Shown: positions 46,192 through 55,953 of the stretch, in pieces
How positions within the stretch are numbered: position 1 is the first letter of the stretch
Layout: each line of letters opens with the position of its first letter
Assembly: GCA_016790705.1 (NCBI GenBank)
Contig: JAEUOT010000063.1
Coordinates: forward strand, 1 to 64,000
Reading direction: 5' to 3'
DNA length: 64,000 bases
Source of the DNA: Hydrogenophaga sp.
Lineage (GTDB): Bacteria > Pseudomonadota > Gammaproteobacteria > Burkholderiales > Burkholderiaceae_C
Notes under the pieces: model-generated
The model's database searches: none
Told to the model about the DNA's origin: nothing
What the model saw: only the letters and a program-made list of their open reading frames with translations
Translations under genes and position numbers: made by a program

Positions 46192-49083
46192 ATGTCCGAC
46201 ACCCTGCAGCAACCCGGTCTGAACAGCCTGTCCAAGTCCTTCGAGCCCGCCGCGCTCGAAGCCCACTGGGGCCCCGAATGGGAAAAGCGGGGCTATGGCG
46301 TCGCCGGCTTCCGCGGCACCTCGGCCCCCAGCGCCGAGGCCGCCGCACAGGGCAAGAACTTCGCCATCCAGCTGCCGCCGCCCAACGTGACCGGCACGCT
46401 GCACATGGGCCATGCGTTCAACCAGACCATCATGGACTCGCTCACGCGCTACCACCGCATGAGCGGCTTCAACACCGCCTGGATTCCCGGCACCGACCAC
46501 GCCGGCATCGCCACGCAGATCGTGGTGGAGCGCCAGTTGCAGGAACAGAAGATCAGCCGCCACGACCTGGGCCGCAAGAACTTCGTCGCCAAGGTCTGGG
46601 AGTGGAAGGAGCAGTCGGGCAACACCATCACCACGCAGATGCGCCGCATGGGCGACAGCGTGGACTGGAGCCGCGAGTACTTCACCATGGACGACAAGCT
46701 CTCGACCGTGGTGACCGAGACCTTCGTCAAGCTCTACCAGCAGGGCCTGATCTACCGCGGCAAGCGCCTGGTCAACTGGGACCCGGTGCTGATGTCGGCC
46801 GTGTCCGACCTGGAGGTAGAAAGCGAAGAGGAAGACGGCTCGCTCTGGCACATTGCCTACCCGCTGGTCAATGGCAGCGGCCACCTCACCGTGGCCACCA
46901 CCCGCCCCGAAACCCTGCTGGGTGACGTGGCCGTGATGGTGCACCCCGAGGACGAGCGCTACAGCGCCCTGATCGGCCAGTACGTCAAGCTGCCGCTGTG
47001 CGACCGCGAGATCCCGGTGATCGCCGACGAGTACGTGGACCGGGCCTTCGGCACCGGCGTGGTCAAGGTCACGCCCGCGCACGACGCGAACGACTACGCC
47101 GTCGGCCAGCGCCACCAGTTGCCCATCATCGGCGTGCTGCACCTCAACGCCACCATCAACGACAACGCACCCGAGAAGTACCGCGGCCTGGACCGCTTCG
47201 TCGCGCGCAAGCAGGTGGTGGCCGACCTGGAGGCCGCCGGCCTGCTGGTCGAAGTCAAGAAGCACAAGCTGATGGTGCCGCGCTGCGCCCGCACCGGCCA
47301 GGTGGTCGAGCCCATGCTGACCGACCAGTGGTTCGTGGCGATGAGCAAGGTCAGCGAGCAGGACCCGACCGGCAAGAGCATCGCGCAGAAGGCCATCGAC
47401 GCCGTGGCCAGCGGCCAGGTCAGGTTCGTGCCCGAGAACTGGGTCAACACCTACAACCAGTGGATGAACAACATCCAGGACTGGTGCATATCCCGCCAGC
47501 TCTGGTGGGGCCACCAGATCCCGGCCTGGTACGACGAACAGGGCCAGGTCTATGTGGCGCGCAACGAAGCCGAGGCGCAGGCCCTGGCTGGCGCGGGCAA
47601 GACCCTCACGCGCGACCCTGACGTGCTCGATACCTGGTACTCGTCCGCGCTGGTCCCGTTCTCGACCATGGGCTGGCCGAACCAGACCGACGCGGCCACC
47701 GACGACTACAGCCTCTACCTGCCCAGCAGCGTGCTGGTCACCGGCTACGACATCATCTTCTTCTGGGTCGCCCGGATGATCATGATGACCACCCACTTCA
47801 CCGGCCGCGTGCCGTTCAAGGACGTCTACATCCACGGCCTGGTGCGCGACGCGCAGGGCCAGAAGATGAGCAAGTCCGAAGGCAACGTGCTGGACCCGGT
47901 CGACCTGATCGACGGCATCTCGCTGGCCCCGCTGCTGGACAAGCGCACGACAGGACTGCGCAAGCCCGAGACCGCACCCAAGGTGCGCAAGCAGACCGAG
48001 AAGGAATTCCCGGACGGCATCCCGGCCTACGGCGCCGACGCGCTGCGCTTCACCTTCGCCGCGCTGGCTTCGCTGGGCCGCAGCATCAACTTCGACAGCA
48101 AGCGCTGTGAGGGCTACCGCAACTTCTGCAACAAGCTCTGGAATGCGACCCGCTTCGTGCTGATGAACTGCGAAAGCCACGACTGCGGCCTGATGGAACA
48201 CACCAAGGCAGACTGTTCTGTGGGCGGCAAGGCGCACGGCTACATGACGTTCAGCCACGCCGACCGCTGGATCGCTTCGCGCCTGCAGCGCGTCGAGGCC
48301 GAGGTGGCACAAGGCTTCGCCGAGTACCGCCTGGACAACGTGGCCAACGCGATCTACGACTTTGTCTGGAACGAGTTCTGCGACTGGTACCTGGAAATCG
48401 CCAAGGTGCAGATCCAGACCGCCGACGAAGCACAACAGCGCGCCACCCGCCGCACCCTGATCCGCACGCTGGAGACCATCCTGCGTCTGGCGCACCCGAT
48501 CATTCCGTTCATCACCGAAGAGCTGTGGCAAAAGGTCGCTCCGGTCGCCGGGCGCGGTGGCGAATCGGTCAGCGTGGCGGCCTACCCGGTCAGCCAGCCC
48601 GAGCGCATCGACGAAGCGTCGGAAGCGCAGGTCGCAAAGCTCAAGGGGCTCGTCGATGCCTGCCGCACGCTGCGTGGCGAGCTCAACGTCTCGCCCGCCA
48701 CCCGCCTGCCGCTGTACGTGGTCGGCGACACCGAGTTCATGCGCGCCAACGCCGCCGTGCTGCAAGGCCTGGCCAAGCTGAACGAAGTGAAGGTGTTCGA
48801 CGACGAAGCCAGTTGGGCCGCCGCGGCCAAGGCAGCACCGGTGGCGGTGGTCGGCGAGGCCCGCCTGTGCCTGTTCATGGAGATCGACGTCGCCGCCGAG
48901 AAGGCCCGACTCTCCAAGGAAGCCACGCGCCTGGAAGGCGAGATCGCCAAGGCCAACGCAAAGCTGGCCAACGAAGCCTTCGTGGCCAAGGCGCCGGCCG
49001 CGGTGCTGGAACAGGAGAAGAAGCGCGTGGCCGACTTCACCGCGACGCTGACCAAGGTGCGCGAGCAGCTCGCGCGCCTCTGA
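46192..49083 (+). CDS. valS: Valyl-tRNA synthetase
   Basis: A 963-residue class I synthetase from ATG 46192 ([19 protein letters not shown]); the open frame from 46000 lacks family similarity. HIGH-type motif LHMGHAFNQ, the editing domain with [10 protein letters not shown] and [24 protein letters not shown], and a C-terminal coiled coil ([23 protein letters not shown]) are all in place. A slightly long insert around [10 protein letters not shown] is normal for the group. It is monocistronic, followed by a convergent gene. Confidence 0.97.
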   Translation: MSDTLQQPGLNSLSKSFEPAALEAHWGPEWEKRGYGVAGFRGTSAPSAEAAAQGKNFAIQLPPPNVTGTLHMGHAFNQTIMDSLTRYHRMSGFNTAWIPGTDHAGIATQIVVERQLQEQKISRHDLGRKNFVAKVWEWKEQSGNTITTQMRRMGDSVDWSREYFTMDDKLSTVVTETFVKLYQQGLIYRGKRLVNWDPVLMSAVSDLEVESEEEDGSLWHIAYPLVNGSGHLTVATTRPETLLGDVAVMVHPEDERYSALIGQYVKLPLCDREIPVIADEYVDRAFGTGVVKVTPAHDANDYAVGQRHQLPIIGVLHLNATINDNAPEKYRGLDRFVARKQVVADLEAAGLLVEVKKHKLMVPRCARTGQVVEPMLTDQWFVAMSKVSEQDPTGKSIAQKAIDAVASGQVRFVPENWVNTYNQWMNNIQDWCISRQLWWGHQIPAWYDEQGQVYVARNEAEAQALAGAGKTLTRDPDVLDTWYSSALVPFSTMGWPNQTDAATDDYSLYLPSSVLVTGYDIIFFWVARMIMMTTHFTGRVPFKDVYIHGLVRDAQGQKMSKSEGNVLDPVDLIDGISLAPLLDKRTTGLRKPETAPKVRKQTEKEFPDGIPAYGADALRFTFAALASLGRSINFDSKRCEGYRNFCNKLWNATRFVLMNCESHDCGLMEHTKADCSVGGKAHGYMTFSHADRWIASRLQRVEAEVAQGFAEYRLDNVANAIYDFVWNEFCDWYLEIAKVQIQTADEAQQRATRRTLIRTLETILRLAHPIIPFITEELWQKVAPVAGRGGESVSVAAYPVSQPERIDEASEAQVAKLKGLVDACRTLRGELNVSPATRLPLYVVGDTEFMRANAAVLQGLAKLNEVKVFDDEASWAAAAKAAPVAVVGEARLCLFMEIDVAAEKARLSKEATRLEGEIAKANAKLANEAFVAKAPAAVLEQEKKRVADFTATLTKVREQLARL

Positions 49084-49131
49084 CAGCGGCGACGTCAGGC
49101 GCCGGGGCCTGGCGCTGCGCAGACCCGGCGC

Positions 49132-50184
49132 TCAATGCTGGGGGTCGTCCTTGTCGCCATAGGCCGCCCATTGCGAGGGCGTGTCGATCGTCGGCCATTC
49201 CGGATCCTGGGCGCTGTCCAGGCTGTCCAGCATCGAGAAGTCGCTGGCGGGAGACGCCTTGCGCGCAACCACCGGCGACAGGGTTTCGTGGATGCGATGC
49301 GCCACATACCAACTGGCGCGCAGCTTGGCCTCGCGCGTGTGCGACCCCAGGCGGGGCGTCAGGTGCAGGTTGGGCACGTTGTACAGCGGCGTGCCTGCCG
49401 CCGCAAACTGGGGATGGGCACCATCGAGCAGGCAGGCGTCGATGCGGCCGTCGGTCAGCGCCAGCGCCAGCGCCTCGGGATCAAACAGTGCGCTGCGGCT
49501 GACCCCGACCCAGAGCTGCCCGGGCTTGCAGTGGTTGAGCAGCCGCTCGTTGATCCAGCCCTTGAATCGCGAGGCGTAGACCATCTGCAGCGACACCGCG
49601 TCGCAGCGTGACAGCAACTCGTTGACGGGGATGTACTCGATGCCCAGCTTGCTCCAGATCGGCGCCGCATGGTGAACCGCCGGGTCGTAGCCGAGCAGGC
49701 GCACGCCTAGCCCCTTGAGCATGGGCGCCAGCGTATGGGCGACCGGCGCCAGGCCGATCAGGCCCACGGTACTGCCGTACAGCTCGCGCCCCATGCGCAC
49801 CTGCGCCAGCTTGCGACCCAGCAGGGCGCTGACCATGCCACGCCGGTAGAGCATCAGCAGGCCGTACAACAGGTATTCGGCATTTGAGCGCACTGTGGCG
49901 CTGCGCGCCTGCACGACCCGGATCTGGCGCTCGGCGCAGGCCTCCAGGTCCGTGTTTTCGCTCGAAATCTGCATGCGCGCGACCACGCGCATCAGCGGGG
50001 CGAAATCGAGAAACTCGCGGGAGACGATCACATGGGGCGGCAACACCAGGGCGCGGGTCTTGTAGACCTGTCTGCGCAACGCTGCCGGATCGTCGGCCAG
50101 GTCCGGCCGGAAGGTCACGTCATGGCGTTCCTGCAACCAACTCAGCGCTTCGGGAACCAGCGGATCAAGCAGCAGGACTTCCAT
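49132..50184 (-). CDS. D-2-hydroxyacid dehydrogenase-like protein with altered active site
   Basis: A 350-residue protein with the two-domain 2-hydroxyacid dehydrogenase layout. The NAD loop reads GLIGLAPVAHTLAPM rather than GxGxxG. The substrate Arg is kept (GVSRSALFD), but the usual Glu motif is absent (LLDGAHPQF), and the catalytic His position in LTPH is Arg (LHLTPRLGSHT). These losses suggest it is not a conventional dehydrogenase. The C-terminal tail (about 310-350) is acidic and low in structure. It lies 51 bases after the TusA-like gene on the same strand. Confidence 0.8.
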   Translation of the reverse strand: MEVLLLDPLVPEALSWLQERHDVTFRPDLADDPAALRRQVYKTRALVLPPHVIVSREFLDFAPLMRVVARMQISSENTDLEACAERQIRVVQARSATVRSNAEYLLYGLLMLYRRGMVSALLGRKLAQVRMGRELYGSTVGLIGLAPVAHTLAPMLKGLGVRLLGYDPAVHHAAPIWSKLGIEYIPVNELLSRCDAVSLQMVYASRFKGWINERLLNHCKPGQLWVGVSRSALFDPEALALALTDGRIDACLLDGAHPQFAAAGTPLYNVPNLHLTPRLGSHTREAKLRASWYVAHRIHETLSPVVARKASPASDFSMLDSLDSAQDPEWPTIDTPSQWAAYGDKDDPQH

Positions 50185-50235
50185 GTTCGGGGGACGCCGG
50201 CGATTGCGGCGTGCCGCAACCCCCGAAACCGTCGG

Positions 50236-50463
50236 TCAGCGTCGTTTGAGCACCGTGATGAAGTCGGCGCCTTCGGTGGACTGCTCCACCAGTTCGTTGC
50301 CGGTCTGCTTGGCGAAAGCCTGGAAATCGCGAACGGAACCGGCGTCCGTGGCAATGACCTTGAGGGTCTGCCCGGAGGTCATGTCGGCCAGCGCCTTCTT
50401 GGCCTTGAGGATAGGCAAGGGGCAGTTCAGGCCGCGCGCGTCGAGTTCTTTGGTGGCGTTCAT
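50236..50463 (-). CDS. TusA-family sulfurtransferase
   Basis: A 75-residue TusA/SirA-like protein with the motif ARGLNCPLPILKAKKAL; Cys14 is the sulfur-carrying residue. Such proteins relay persulfide sulfur for tRNA thiolation, molybdopterin or sulfur metabolism; which applies here is unclear. It is preceded by a good ribosome site and followed by the dehydrogenase-like gene. Confidence 0.92.
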   Translation of the reverse strand: MNATKELDARGLNCPLPILKAKKALADMTSGQTLKVIATDAGSVRDFQAFAKQTGNELVEQSTEGADFITVLKRR

Positions 50464-50541
50464 AGCGGTTCCTTGGAGAGACGAATTTTAATGAGGCGGG
50501 TCCATCGGGCACGCCGATGTATCATTTTGTAAACAACTTTT

Positions 50542-51069
50542 TCACGGGGAAGGGATTTCCATGAACTGAGGTTCTAAGCCCTGCTCGCGCAGCCAGGCGG
50601 CCAACGCCAGCCCGGTTCCCGCCGGCCAGCACTTGACCTGGGCCGGCGACAGCAGCTTGTACTCGGCCAGTTCGGGCGAAAGCACCACCGAGCCTTCGGC
50701 CTGGGCGTGGTAGGTGATGATGACCTGGTTCATGCGCTGGAAATCGTGCACCCCGACCAGGCGCAGCGCCGTCACCCGCAACCCGGTCTCCTCGGCAATC
50801 TCCCGGCAGATACCTTCCTCGGGCGTCTCGCCGGCCTCCATGAAACCGGTGATCAGCGCAAACATGCGGTTCTGCCACGCGGCGTTTCGCGCCAGCAGGA
50901 CCTTGTCACCCAGCTGCACGATGGCCGCCAGCACCGGCGTCGGGTTGTTCCAGTGGGTGAAATCGCAGGACGTGCAGCGCAGGCGCTCCTTCATGCCCCC
51001 GTCCTCCGCCCGTGCAGCCGGTGCCAACGGGGCCGCGCAGCAAGGGCAGAAACGGTAGTCGACGGTCAT
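50542..51069 (-). CDS. Zinc-ribbon Nudix hydrolase
   Basis: A 175-residue protein from ATG 51069 (MTVDYRFCPCCAAPL); the longer frame runs into cysM. A zinc ribbon (CPCC...CTSC, residues 8-41) precedes a Nudix domain whose box is GFMEAGETPEEGICREIAEETGL-like, with the REIAEETGL end intact. The layout resembles NudC-type NADH/NAD-cap pyrophosphatases, but it is shorter than NudC. Substrate is unproven. It lies 10 bases after cysM. Confidence 0.85.
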   Translation of the reverse strand: MTVDYRFCPCCAAPLAPAARAEDGGMKERLRCTSCDFTHWNNPTPVLAAIVQLGDKVLLARNAAWQNRMFALITGFMEAGETPEEGICREIAEETGLRVTALRLVGVHDFQRMNQVIITYHAQAEGSVVLSPELAEYKLLSPAQVKCWPAGTGLALAAWLREQGLEPQFMEIPSP

Positions 51070-51079
51070 CACGGGGAAC

Positions 51080-51982
51080 TCAGGCGGGAAACACGCCGGT
51101 CGAGAGATAGCGGTCCCCACGATCACAGACGACAAAGGCGATGGTGGCGTTGTCGACCTGCGAGGCGATCTGTTGCGCGACCCAGCAGGCACCGGCCGCC
51201 GAAATCCCCGCGAAGATGCCCTCCTCGCGCGCCAGCCGACGACACATATCCTCGGCATCGGCCTGGCTCACCAACACCAGTTCGTCGACGCCCGACGGGT
51301 CATAGATCTTGGGGAGGTATTCCTGCGGCCACTTGCGGATGCCCGGGATGCGCGAGCCTTCCGCCGGCTGGGCGCCGATCACGCGGATCGCCGGATTCCT
51401 CTCCTTGAGGAAGCGCGAGACGCCGGTGATGGTTCCGGTCGTTCCCATGGCGCTGACGAAATGGGTGATGCGCCCGCCGGTCTGCTCCCAGAGCTCGGGC
51501 CCGGTGGTCTCGTAGTGGATGCGCGGGTTGTCGGCGTTGGCGAACTGGTCGAGCACCCGGCCCTTGCCTTCCTTCTCCAGCTTGCCCGCCAGATCCCTGG
51601 CGTACTCCATGCCGCCGCTCTTGGGCGTGAGGATCAGCTCGGCGCCGAAGGCCTTCATGGTCTGCGCCCGTTCGATGGAGAGGTCCTCCGGCATGATCAG
51701 CACCATGCGGTAGCCCTTGATCGCGGCCGCCATCGCAAGCGCGATCCCGGTATTGCCCGAGGTGGCTTCGATCAGTGTGTCCCCGGGCCGGATGTCGCCG
51801 CGCTCCTCGGCCCGCCGGATCATGGACACGGCCGGCCGGTCCTTGACCGAACCCGCCGGATTGTTGCCTTCGAGCTTGCCAAGCACCACATTGCCCCGGG
51901 CGCGGTTGGCGTCGGCGCCGATGCGCTGCAAGGCCACCAGCGGCGTGCGCCCGATCGCGTCTTCAATCGTCGGATAGTTCAT
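51080..51982 (-). CDS. cysM: Cysteine synthase B
   Basis: PLP enzyme that makes cysteine (or S-sulfocysteine from thiosulfate) from O-acetylserine. ATG 51982 (MNYPTIEDAIGRTPLV) gives 300 residues. The PLP lysine is in NPAGSVKDR, and the phosphate loops TSGNTGIALA and GTTGTITGV and the CysM-type length and RYLSTGVF end support B rather than A type. The tRNA-Leu gene lies 42 bases away in the opposite direction. Confidence 0.94.
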   Translation of the reverse strand: MNYPTIEDAIGRTPLVALQRIGADANRARGNVVLGKLEGNNPAGSVKDRPAVSMIRRAEERGDIRPGDTLIEATSGNTGIALAMAAAIKGYRMVLIMPEDLSIERAQTMKAFGAELILTPKSGGMEYARDLAGKLEKEGKGRVLDQFANADNPRIHYETTGPELWEQTGGRITHFVSAMGTTGTITGVSRFLKERNPAIRVIGAQPAEGSRIPGIRKWPQEYLPKIYDPSGVDELVLVSQADAEDMCRRLAREEGIFAGISAAGACWVAQQIASQVDNATIAFVVCDRGDRYLSTGVFPA

Positions 51983-52024
51983 GCACCCCACTGTGCCATA
52001 ATTTCGCGCTCTCCAAGGCACCCC

Positions 52025-52111
52025 GCCCGGGTGGCGAAATCGGTAGACGCAGGGGATTCAAAATCCCCCGCCAGAGATGGTGTGTCGGTTCGAGTCCGAC
52101 CCCGGGCACCA
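52025..52111 (+). tRNA. tRNA-Leu (anticodon CAA)
   Basis: An 87-nt class II tRNA: acceptor GCCCGGG/CCCGGGC, anticodon stem GGGGA/TCCCC with loop TTCAAAA and anticodon CAA at 52059-52061, long variable arm, T arm GTTCGAGTCC, encoded CCA (52109-52111). It decodes UUG. Confidence 0.96.
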
Positions 52112-52115
52112 GTTA

Positions 52116-52862
52116 TCAAGGCCGCGCGGCGTTTGCTGCGCGGCCTTTTTCTTTGGCGTTTCCAGAAGGGCTCTGGGTATCGCCCGCGCGAGACAGCTCG
52201 TCGTCGAGCAGCATCTTGTAAACCTTGGGCAGTTCACGGCTCATGCTGTTGTTTTCGATGCCGTAGCCCAGACTGGTCCAGGTGCCCGAGAGACGGCGCA
52301 GCACCGACTGGACCTGACCGCGACGCAGTTGATCGGACAGGTGGCCCCAGCGCGGCTCCTGCAGCCAGGCGTGAACCACGATGTCCTGGTCGGCGGGTGC
52401 GAAACTCAGGTTGGCCGCGTCCAGCGGGTCGTCGGTGCGGTCCGGATGATGGCGCGAGGCCAGCTCCAGCCAGGTGCTGTAGAGCAACTGGTAGCGCCCG
52501 GCGGCGGTCGAACAACTGCCACGGTTGGGGCCCTGGCCGATCGACTCGCAGCGGTTCGGATGCCGGTCCAGCGTGCCGACATAGTCGCCCCCATGCAAGA
52601 CGTGGTAGGGACGCAGCACATTCGATTCGCTGGCCGAGATGGTTCGCATCAGCGCCCGCAGATACGGGTCACCGCCCTGCATCACCAGCGGCCGGGTGCC
52701 CGGCAGCAGCAGCCAGGGCTTCCACAGCCAGAACAGCAGCAGCATCAGCGCCGCCGCCAGCACCGAAAGCAGGATCCGCGCGCGCCAGCGCGAGGCCCAG
52801 AAACCCTGAGGTTCGGGGGGCGGCGCGGGCAGCTCGGATGAGGCGGTGGTGGATGCGGTCAT
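52116..52862 (-). CDS. Membrane-anchored lambda-R-like lytic transglycosylase (GH104)
   Basis: A 248-residue protein from ATG 52862 (MTASTTASSELPAP). A TM anchor (about 29-50) is followed by a GH104-like domain resembling the phage lambda endolysin R: the ISASESN glutamate (Glu79), RHPNR, STAAGRYQLLYSTW and the QSVLRRLSGTWTSLGYG end. It probably cleaves periplasmic murein. It is a single chromosomal gene with no prophage genes around it. Its last 12 codons overlap the terminator of tRNA-Leu. Confidence 0.82.
   Translation of the reverse strand: MTASTTASSELPAPPPEPQGFWASRWRARILLSVLAAALMLLLFWLWKPWLLLPGTRPLVMQGGDPYLRALMRTISASESNVLRPYHVLHGGDYVGTLDRHPNRCESIGQGPNRGSCSTAAGRYQLLYSTWLELASRHHPDRTDDPLDAANLSFAPADQDIVVHAWLQEPRWGHLSDQLRRGQVQSVLRRLSGTWTSLGYGIENNSMSRELPKVYKMLLDDELSRAGDTQSPSGNAKEKGRAANAARP
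52118..52155 (+). terminator. Intrinsic terminator after tRNA-Leu
   Basis: AAGGCCGCGC, a 10-base loop, GCGCGGCCTT, then TTTCTTT. It begins 7 bases after the tRNA CCA. It lies within the 3' end of the convergent GH104 gene. Confidence 0.85.
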
Positions 52863-52933
52863 GGGTGTCGTGCGGACCCATGACGGGCTGCTGAGACAAT
52901 GGGCATTGTCCGACAAGCCGTCTCGCCCGCCTC

Positions 52934-53905
52934 ATGCTCTACGCCATTCCCGCCCTGTTCGCCGGCCTGATCCTGCTGATCTGGGGCGCGGAGCGGGCGG
53001 TCGAAGGGACGTCCACGCTGGCGGCCCGACACGGACTGCCGCCCATGGCGGTGGGGCTGGTGGTGGTGGGTTTCGGCTCGGCGGCACCGGAGCTGGTCGT
53101 GGCGCTCCATGCGGCCTCCCTGGGGCACCCGGCCCTGGCGCTGGGCAGCGCCTGGGGCGCCAACATCGTGGCCATGTCGCTGGTGCTGGGCTGCCTGCTG
53201 TGGATCACGCCGCTGACCCTGCGCTCCCAGGTGCTGCAGCGCGAGCTGCCACTGATGCTGGCCGCCGCGCTGCTGACCGCCGTGCTGGTCTGGGACGGCG
53301 TGCTCTCGCGGATCGATGCCGGGCTGCTCCTGCTGGGTTTCGTCGGCCTTCTGGTGTGGTCATGGCGCCAGTCGGCAACCGGCCGGGACGACGCGCTGAC
53401 CCAGGAAACCCGCGCAGAGATGCGTCTGCTCCCCGATTCGACCGCACGGGCGTTGCTGTCGGTGGTGTTCGGCTGGACCGCACTCGCGGCAGGCGGGTGG
53501 CTGCTGGTCTGGAGCGCCATCGAGGTGGCCGTCTGGCTGGGCGTGAGCGATCTGGTGCTGGGGCTGGGGGTGGTGGCGCTGGGGACCACGCTGCCCGAAC
53601 TGGCCTCCTGTGTGGTCGCGGCCCGCAAGGGGGAGGACGACCTGGCGCTGGGCCAGGTGCTGGGCACCGGTCTGTTCAACACTTTGGCGGTTGCCGGACT
53701 GGCGGGGCTGATTGAGCCGCTGGATCTGCCGCCCCAGGTGCTCTGGCGCGACCTGTTGCTGATGGCGGTGCTGGCCTTCGTGCTCTACCGGCTGGGCACC
53801 AGCACGAACGGACCCGCCCGGCTCGGTCGCCGCACCGGCCAGGCCCTGGTCGGCGTCTTCGTCCTGCACACACTGGCGCTGCTGCTGACCTCCGGGCCAG
53901 GCTGA
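52934..53905 (+). CDS. Calcium/sodium antiporter (CaCA family)
   Basis: A 323-residue integral membrane protein with about ten TM helices in two inverted halves. The alpha-repeat signatures are GFGSAAPELVVAL with GSAWGANI, and ALGTTLPELASCVVAARKG with GTGLFN. These match the YrbG-like Na+/Ca2+ exchanger family, expected to export Ca2+. It starts 71 bases from the divergent GH104 gene. Confidence 0.9.
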   Translation: MLYAIPALFAGLILLIWGAERAVEGTSTLAARHGLPPMAVGLVVVGFGSAAPELVVALHAASLGHPALALGSAWGANIVAMSLVLGCLLWITPLTLRSQVLQRELPLMLAAALLTAVLVWDGVLSRIDAGLLLLGFVGLLVWSWRQSATGRDDALTQETRAEMRLLPDSTARALLSVVFGWTALAAGGWLLVWSAIEVAVWLGVSDLVLGLGVVALGTTLPELASCVVAARKGEDDLALGQVLGTGLFNTLAVAGLAGLIEPLDLPPQVLWRDLLLMAVLAFVLYRLGTSTNGPARLGRRTGQALVGVFVLHTLALLLTSGPG

Positions 53906-53912
53906 CCCCGCC

Positions 53913-54833
53913 TCAGGGGCGCAAGCCCTCTGTCACCGTCGGGTAGCGCAGGCGCAGGCGCAGCTCCTGCTTCATGCGCCGGTTGTGCAGCCGCCGCGAT
54001 TCGCTCATGAAGCTCAGGAGCACCAGCGGCAACTGGTCGCCGGCGGCGTCGCGCGCCACGCGAGGGGGCCTGGGCAGGCCATAGAGGTCTGCGGCGAGGT
54101 CGAAGTAGTCGCCCATCTTGAGCTGGGTCTCGTCCACCACGTTGAGGTTGCGCTGTGGCCGGCCACGCCAGAGCGCCAGCACACAGGCACGTGCGAGATC
54201 GTCGGCGTGGATGTGGTTGGTGTAGACGTCATCGTCCGCACGCAGCACCGGCGTGCCGCGCCGCAGCCGCTCGACCGGTGTGCCGCCGGGGCGGTCGCTG
54301 GCATAGATGCCCGGAATGCGCAGCACGGTGGTGCGCACGCCTGACACGCGGCCCAGCCGGTGGACGGCGGCCTCGGCGTCCACCCGCCGCAAGGCCCGTG
54401 GCGTCTGGGGTCGCGGCAGCGTGACCTCGTCCACCCAGCGCCCTTCGCAGTCGCCATAAACACCTGTGGTCGAGCCATACACCAGCGCGCGCGGCGGCGA
54501 ACGGCGCGCCAGCACCTGCATCAGCACACGGGTGCGGGGGTCGAGACGCCAGTCCGCCGGCCCTTCCGAAGGCGGTGGCGCCAGGTGAAGCACGCGGGAG
54601 GCCACGCCCGCAAGGCGTTGCAGTGTGGCGGGACGGTCCAGATCGCCGGTCAGCGGCGTGATGCCCTGAGCGCGCAGCGTCGCGGCGCTGTGGGCGGAGG
54701 AGGTCAGCGCCATCAGGCGCACACGACGGCCGCCGCCGAGTTCACGTGCTGCGCGCTGGCCCACGTCGCCGCAGCCCACGATGAGCACCCGTTCGCGTCG
54801 GAAACGGGCAGGAAGTGCGCCGAGAAATGCCAT
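53913..54833 (-). CDS. NAD-dependent epimerase/dehydratase-like SDR protein
   Basis: A 306-residue extended-SDR protein with the nucleotide fold GCGDVGQRAAREL and a YGSTTGVYGDCEG segment where the active-site Ser/Tyr lie. It resembles the YeeZ group. The YxxxK motif is not clear (the Tyr of GVYGD is not followed by Lys), so catalysis is uncertain. No sugar-nucleotide genes adjoin it. It is divergent from the ferredoxin reductase gene. Confidence 0.82.
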   Translation of the reverse strand: MAFLGALPARFRRERVLIVGCGDVGQRAARELGGGRRVRLMALTSSAHSAATLRAQGITPLTGDLDRPATLQRLAGVASRVLHLAPPPSEGPADWRLDPRTRVLMQVLARRSPPRALVYGSTTGVYGDCEGRWVDEVTLPRPQTPRALRRVDAEAAVHRLGRVSGVRTTVLRIPGIYASDRPGGTPVERLRRGTPVLRADDDVYTNHIHADDLARACVLALWRGRPQRNLNVVDETQLKMGDYFDLAADLYGLPRPPRVARDAAGDQLPLVLLSFMSESRRLHNRRMKQELRLRLRYPTVTEGLRP

Positions 54834-54924
54834 GGTGTTGATTTTGGGAAAATGTCGGGTTGCGCGCCGACGCCGGCCTCGCCGTTCAGCGCGTGTTCAT
54901 TCCAACCACTGTAGCCTGTTCACC

Positions 54925-55953
54925 ATGACCTTCAGCATCACCGTCCAGCCCAGCGGCCGCCAATTCGGCGCCGACGCGGGCGAAGCCATTCTCGCGGCCG
55001 GCATCCGCCAGGGCATCGGCCTGCCTTACGGCTGCAAGGACGGCGCCTGCGGCTCCTGCAAGTGCAAGCTGCTCAGCGGCAGCGTGACCCACGGCCCGCA
55101 TCAGGCCAAAGCCCTGAGCGCGGAAGAAGAGGCGGCGGGCTACATCCTCACCTGCTGCGGCGAAGCAACATCCGACGTGGTGATCGAATCGCGCCAGGTG
55201 ACCGAGGCCGGCGCCTTTCCGATCAAGAAAATGCCGGTGCGCGTGGTGAGCCTGGAGCGCGCCTCGCACGACGTGATCGTGATGAAGCTGCAGTTGCCGG
55301 CGGCCGACACCTTCCAGTACCACGCCGGCCAGTACGTCGAATTCCTGCTGCGCGACGGCGACCGCCGCAGCTACTCGATGGCCAACGCGCCGCACACCCA
55401 GGCCGCCGGCCCGCAGGTCGAGCTGCACATCCGCCACATGCCCGGAGGCAAGTTCACCGATCACGTGTTCGGCGCGATGAAGGAAAAGGACATCCTTCGC
55501 ATCGAAGGCCCCTATGGCGGCTTCTTCCTGCGCGAAGACAGCGACAAACCCATGGTCCTGCTGGCATCGGGCACGGGCTTCGCGCCACTCAAGGCCATCA
55601 TCGAACACATGCGCCACAAAGGCATCACGCGCCCGGCGACGCTCTACTGGGGTGGCCGCCGTCCGGCCGACCTGTACCAGTCGGGCTGGATCGAAGAGCA
55701 ACTGGCGGCCATGCCGCACCTGCGGTACGTGCCGGTGATCTCCGACGCCCTGCCCGAAGATGGCTGGACCGGCCGGACCGGGTTCGTGCACCGGGCGGTG
55801 GTGGAGGACATCCCCGACCTGTCGGGACACGAGGTCTACGCCTGCGGTGCACCGATCGTGATCGAGTCCGCCCGCAAGGACTACGCCGCCGCCGGGCTGC
55901 CCGACGAAGCCTTCTTCGCCGATTCCTTCACCAGCGCAAAGGACAAGCTGTGA
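54925..55953 (+). CDS. 2Fe-2S ferredoxin/FAD-NAD reductase (CDP-glucoseen reductase-like)
   Basis: A 342-residue soluble reductase from ATG 54925 (MTFSITVQPSGRQFGADAG). Plant-type [2Fe-2S] domain: Cys37, Cys42, Cys45 (CKDGACGSC) and Cys77 (LTCCGEA). FAD-binding RSYSMAN and NAD-binding ASGTGFAPLKAIIEH plus the C-terminal YACGAPIVIESARKD follow. It is usually annotated as CDP-6-deoxy-delta-3,4-glucoseen reductase in this group, but no sugar pathway is seen; it may serve a monooxygenase elsewhere. Overlaps the next gene by 4 bases (GTGA). Confidence 0.88.
   Translation: MTFSITVQPSGRQFGADAGEAILAAGIRQGIGLPYGCKDGACGSCKCKLLSGSVTHGPHQAKALSAEEEAAGYILTCCGEATSDVVIESRQVTEAGAFPIKKMPVRVVSLERASHDVIVMKLQLPAADTFQYHAGQYVEFLLRDGDRRSYSMANAPHTQAAGPQVELHIRHMPGGKFTDHVFGAMKEKDILRIEGPYGGFFLREDSDKPMVLLASGTGFAPLKAIIEHMRHKGITRPATLYWGGRRPADLYQSGWIEEQLAAMPHLRYVPVISDALPEDGWTGRTGFVHRAVVEDIPDLSGHEVYACGAPIVIESARKDYAAAGLPDEAFFADSFTSAKDKL

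Noticed and set aside
46051..48765. 904-codon open frame antisense to valS
   Set aside because: It lies wholly opposite a certain essential gene, has compositional Gly/Val/His-rich translation without motifs, and long antisense frames are expected at this GC content.
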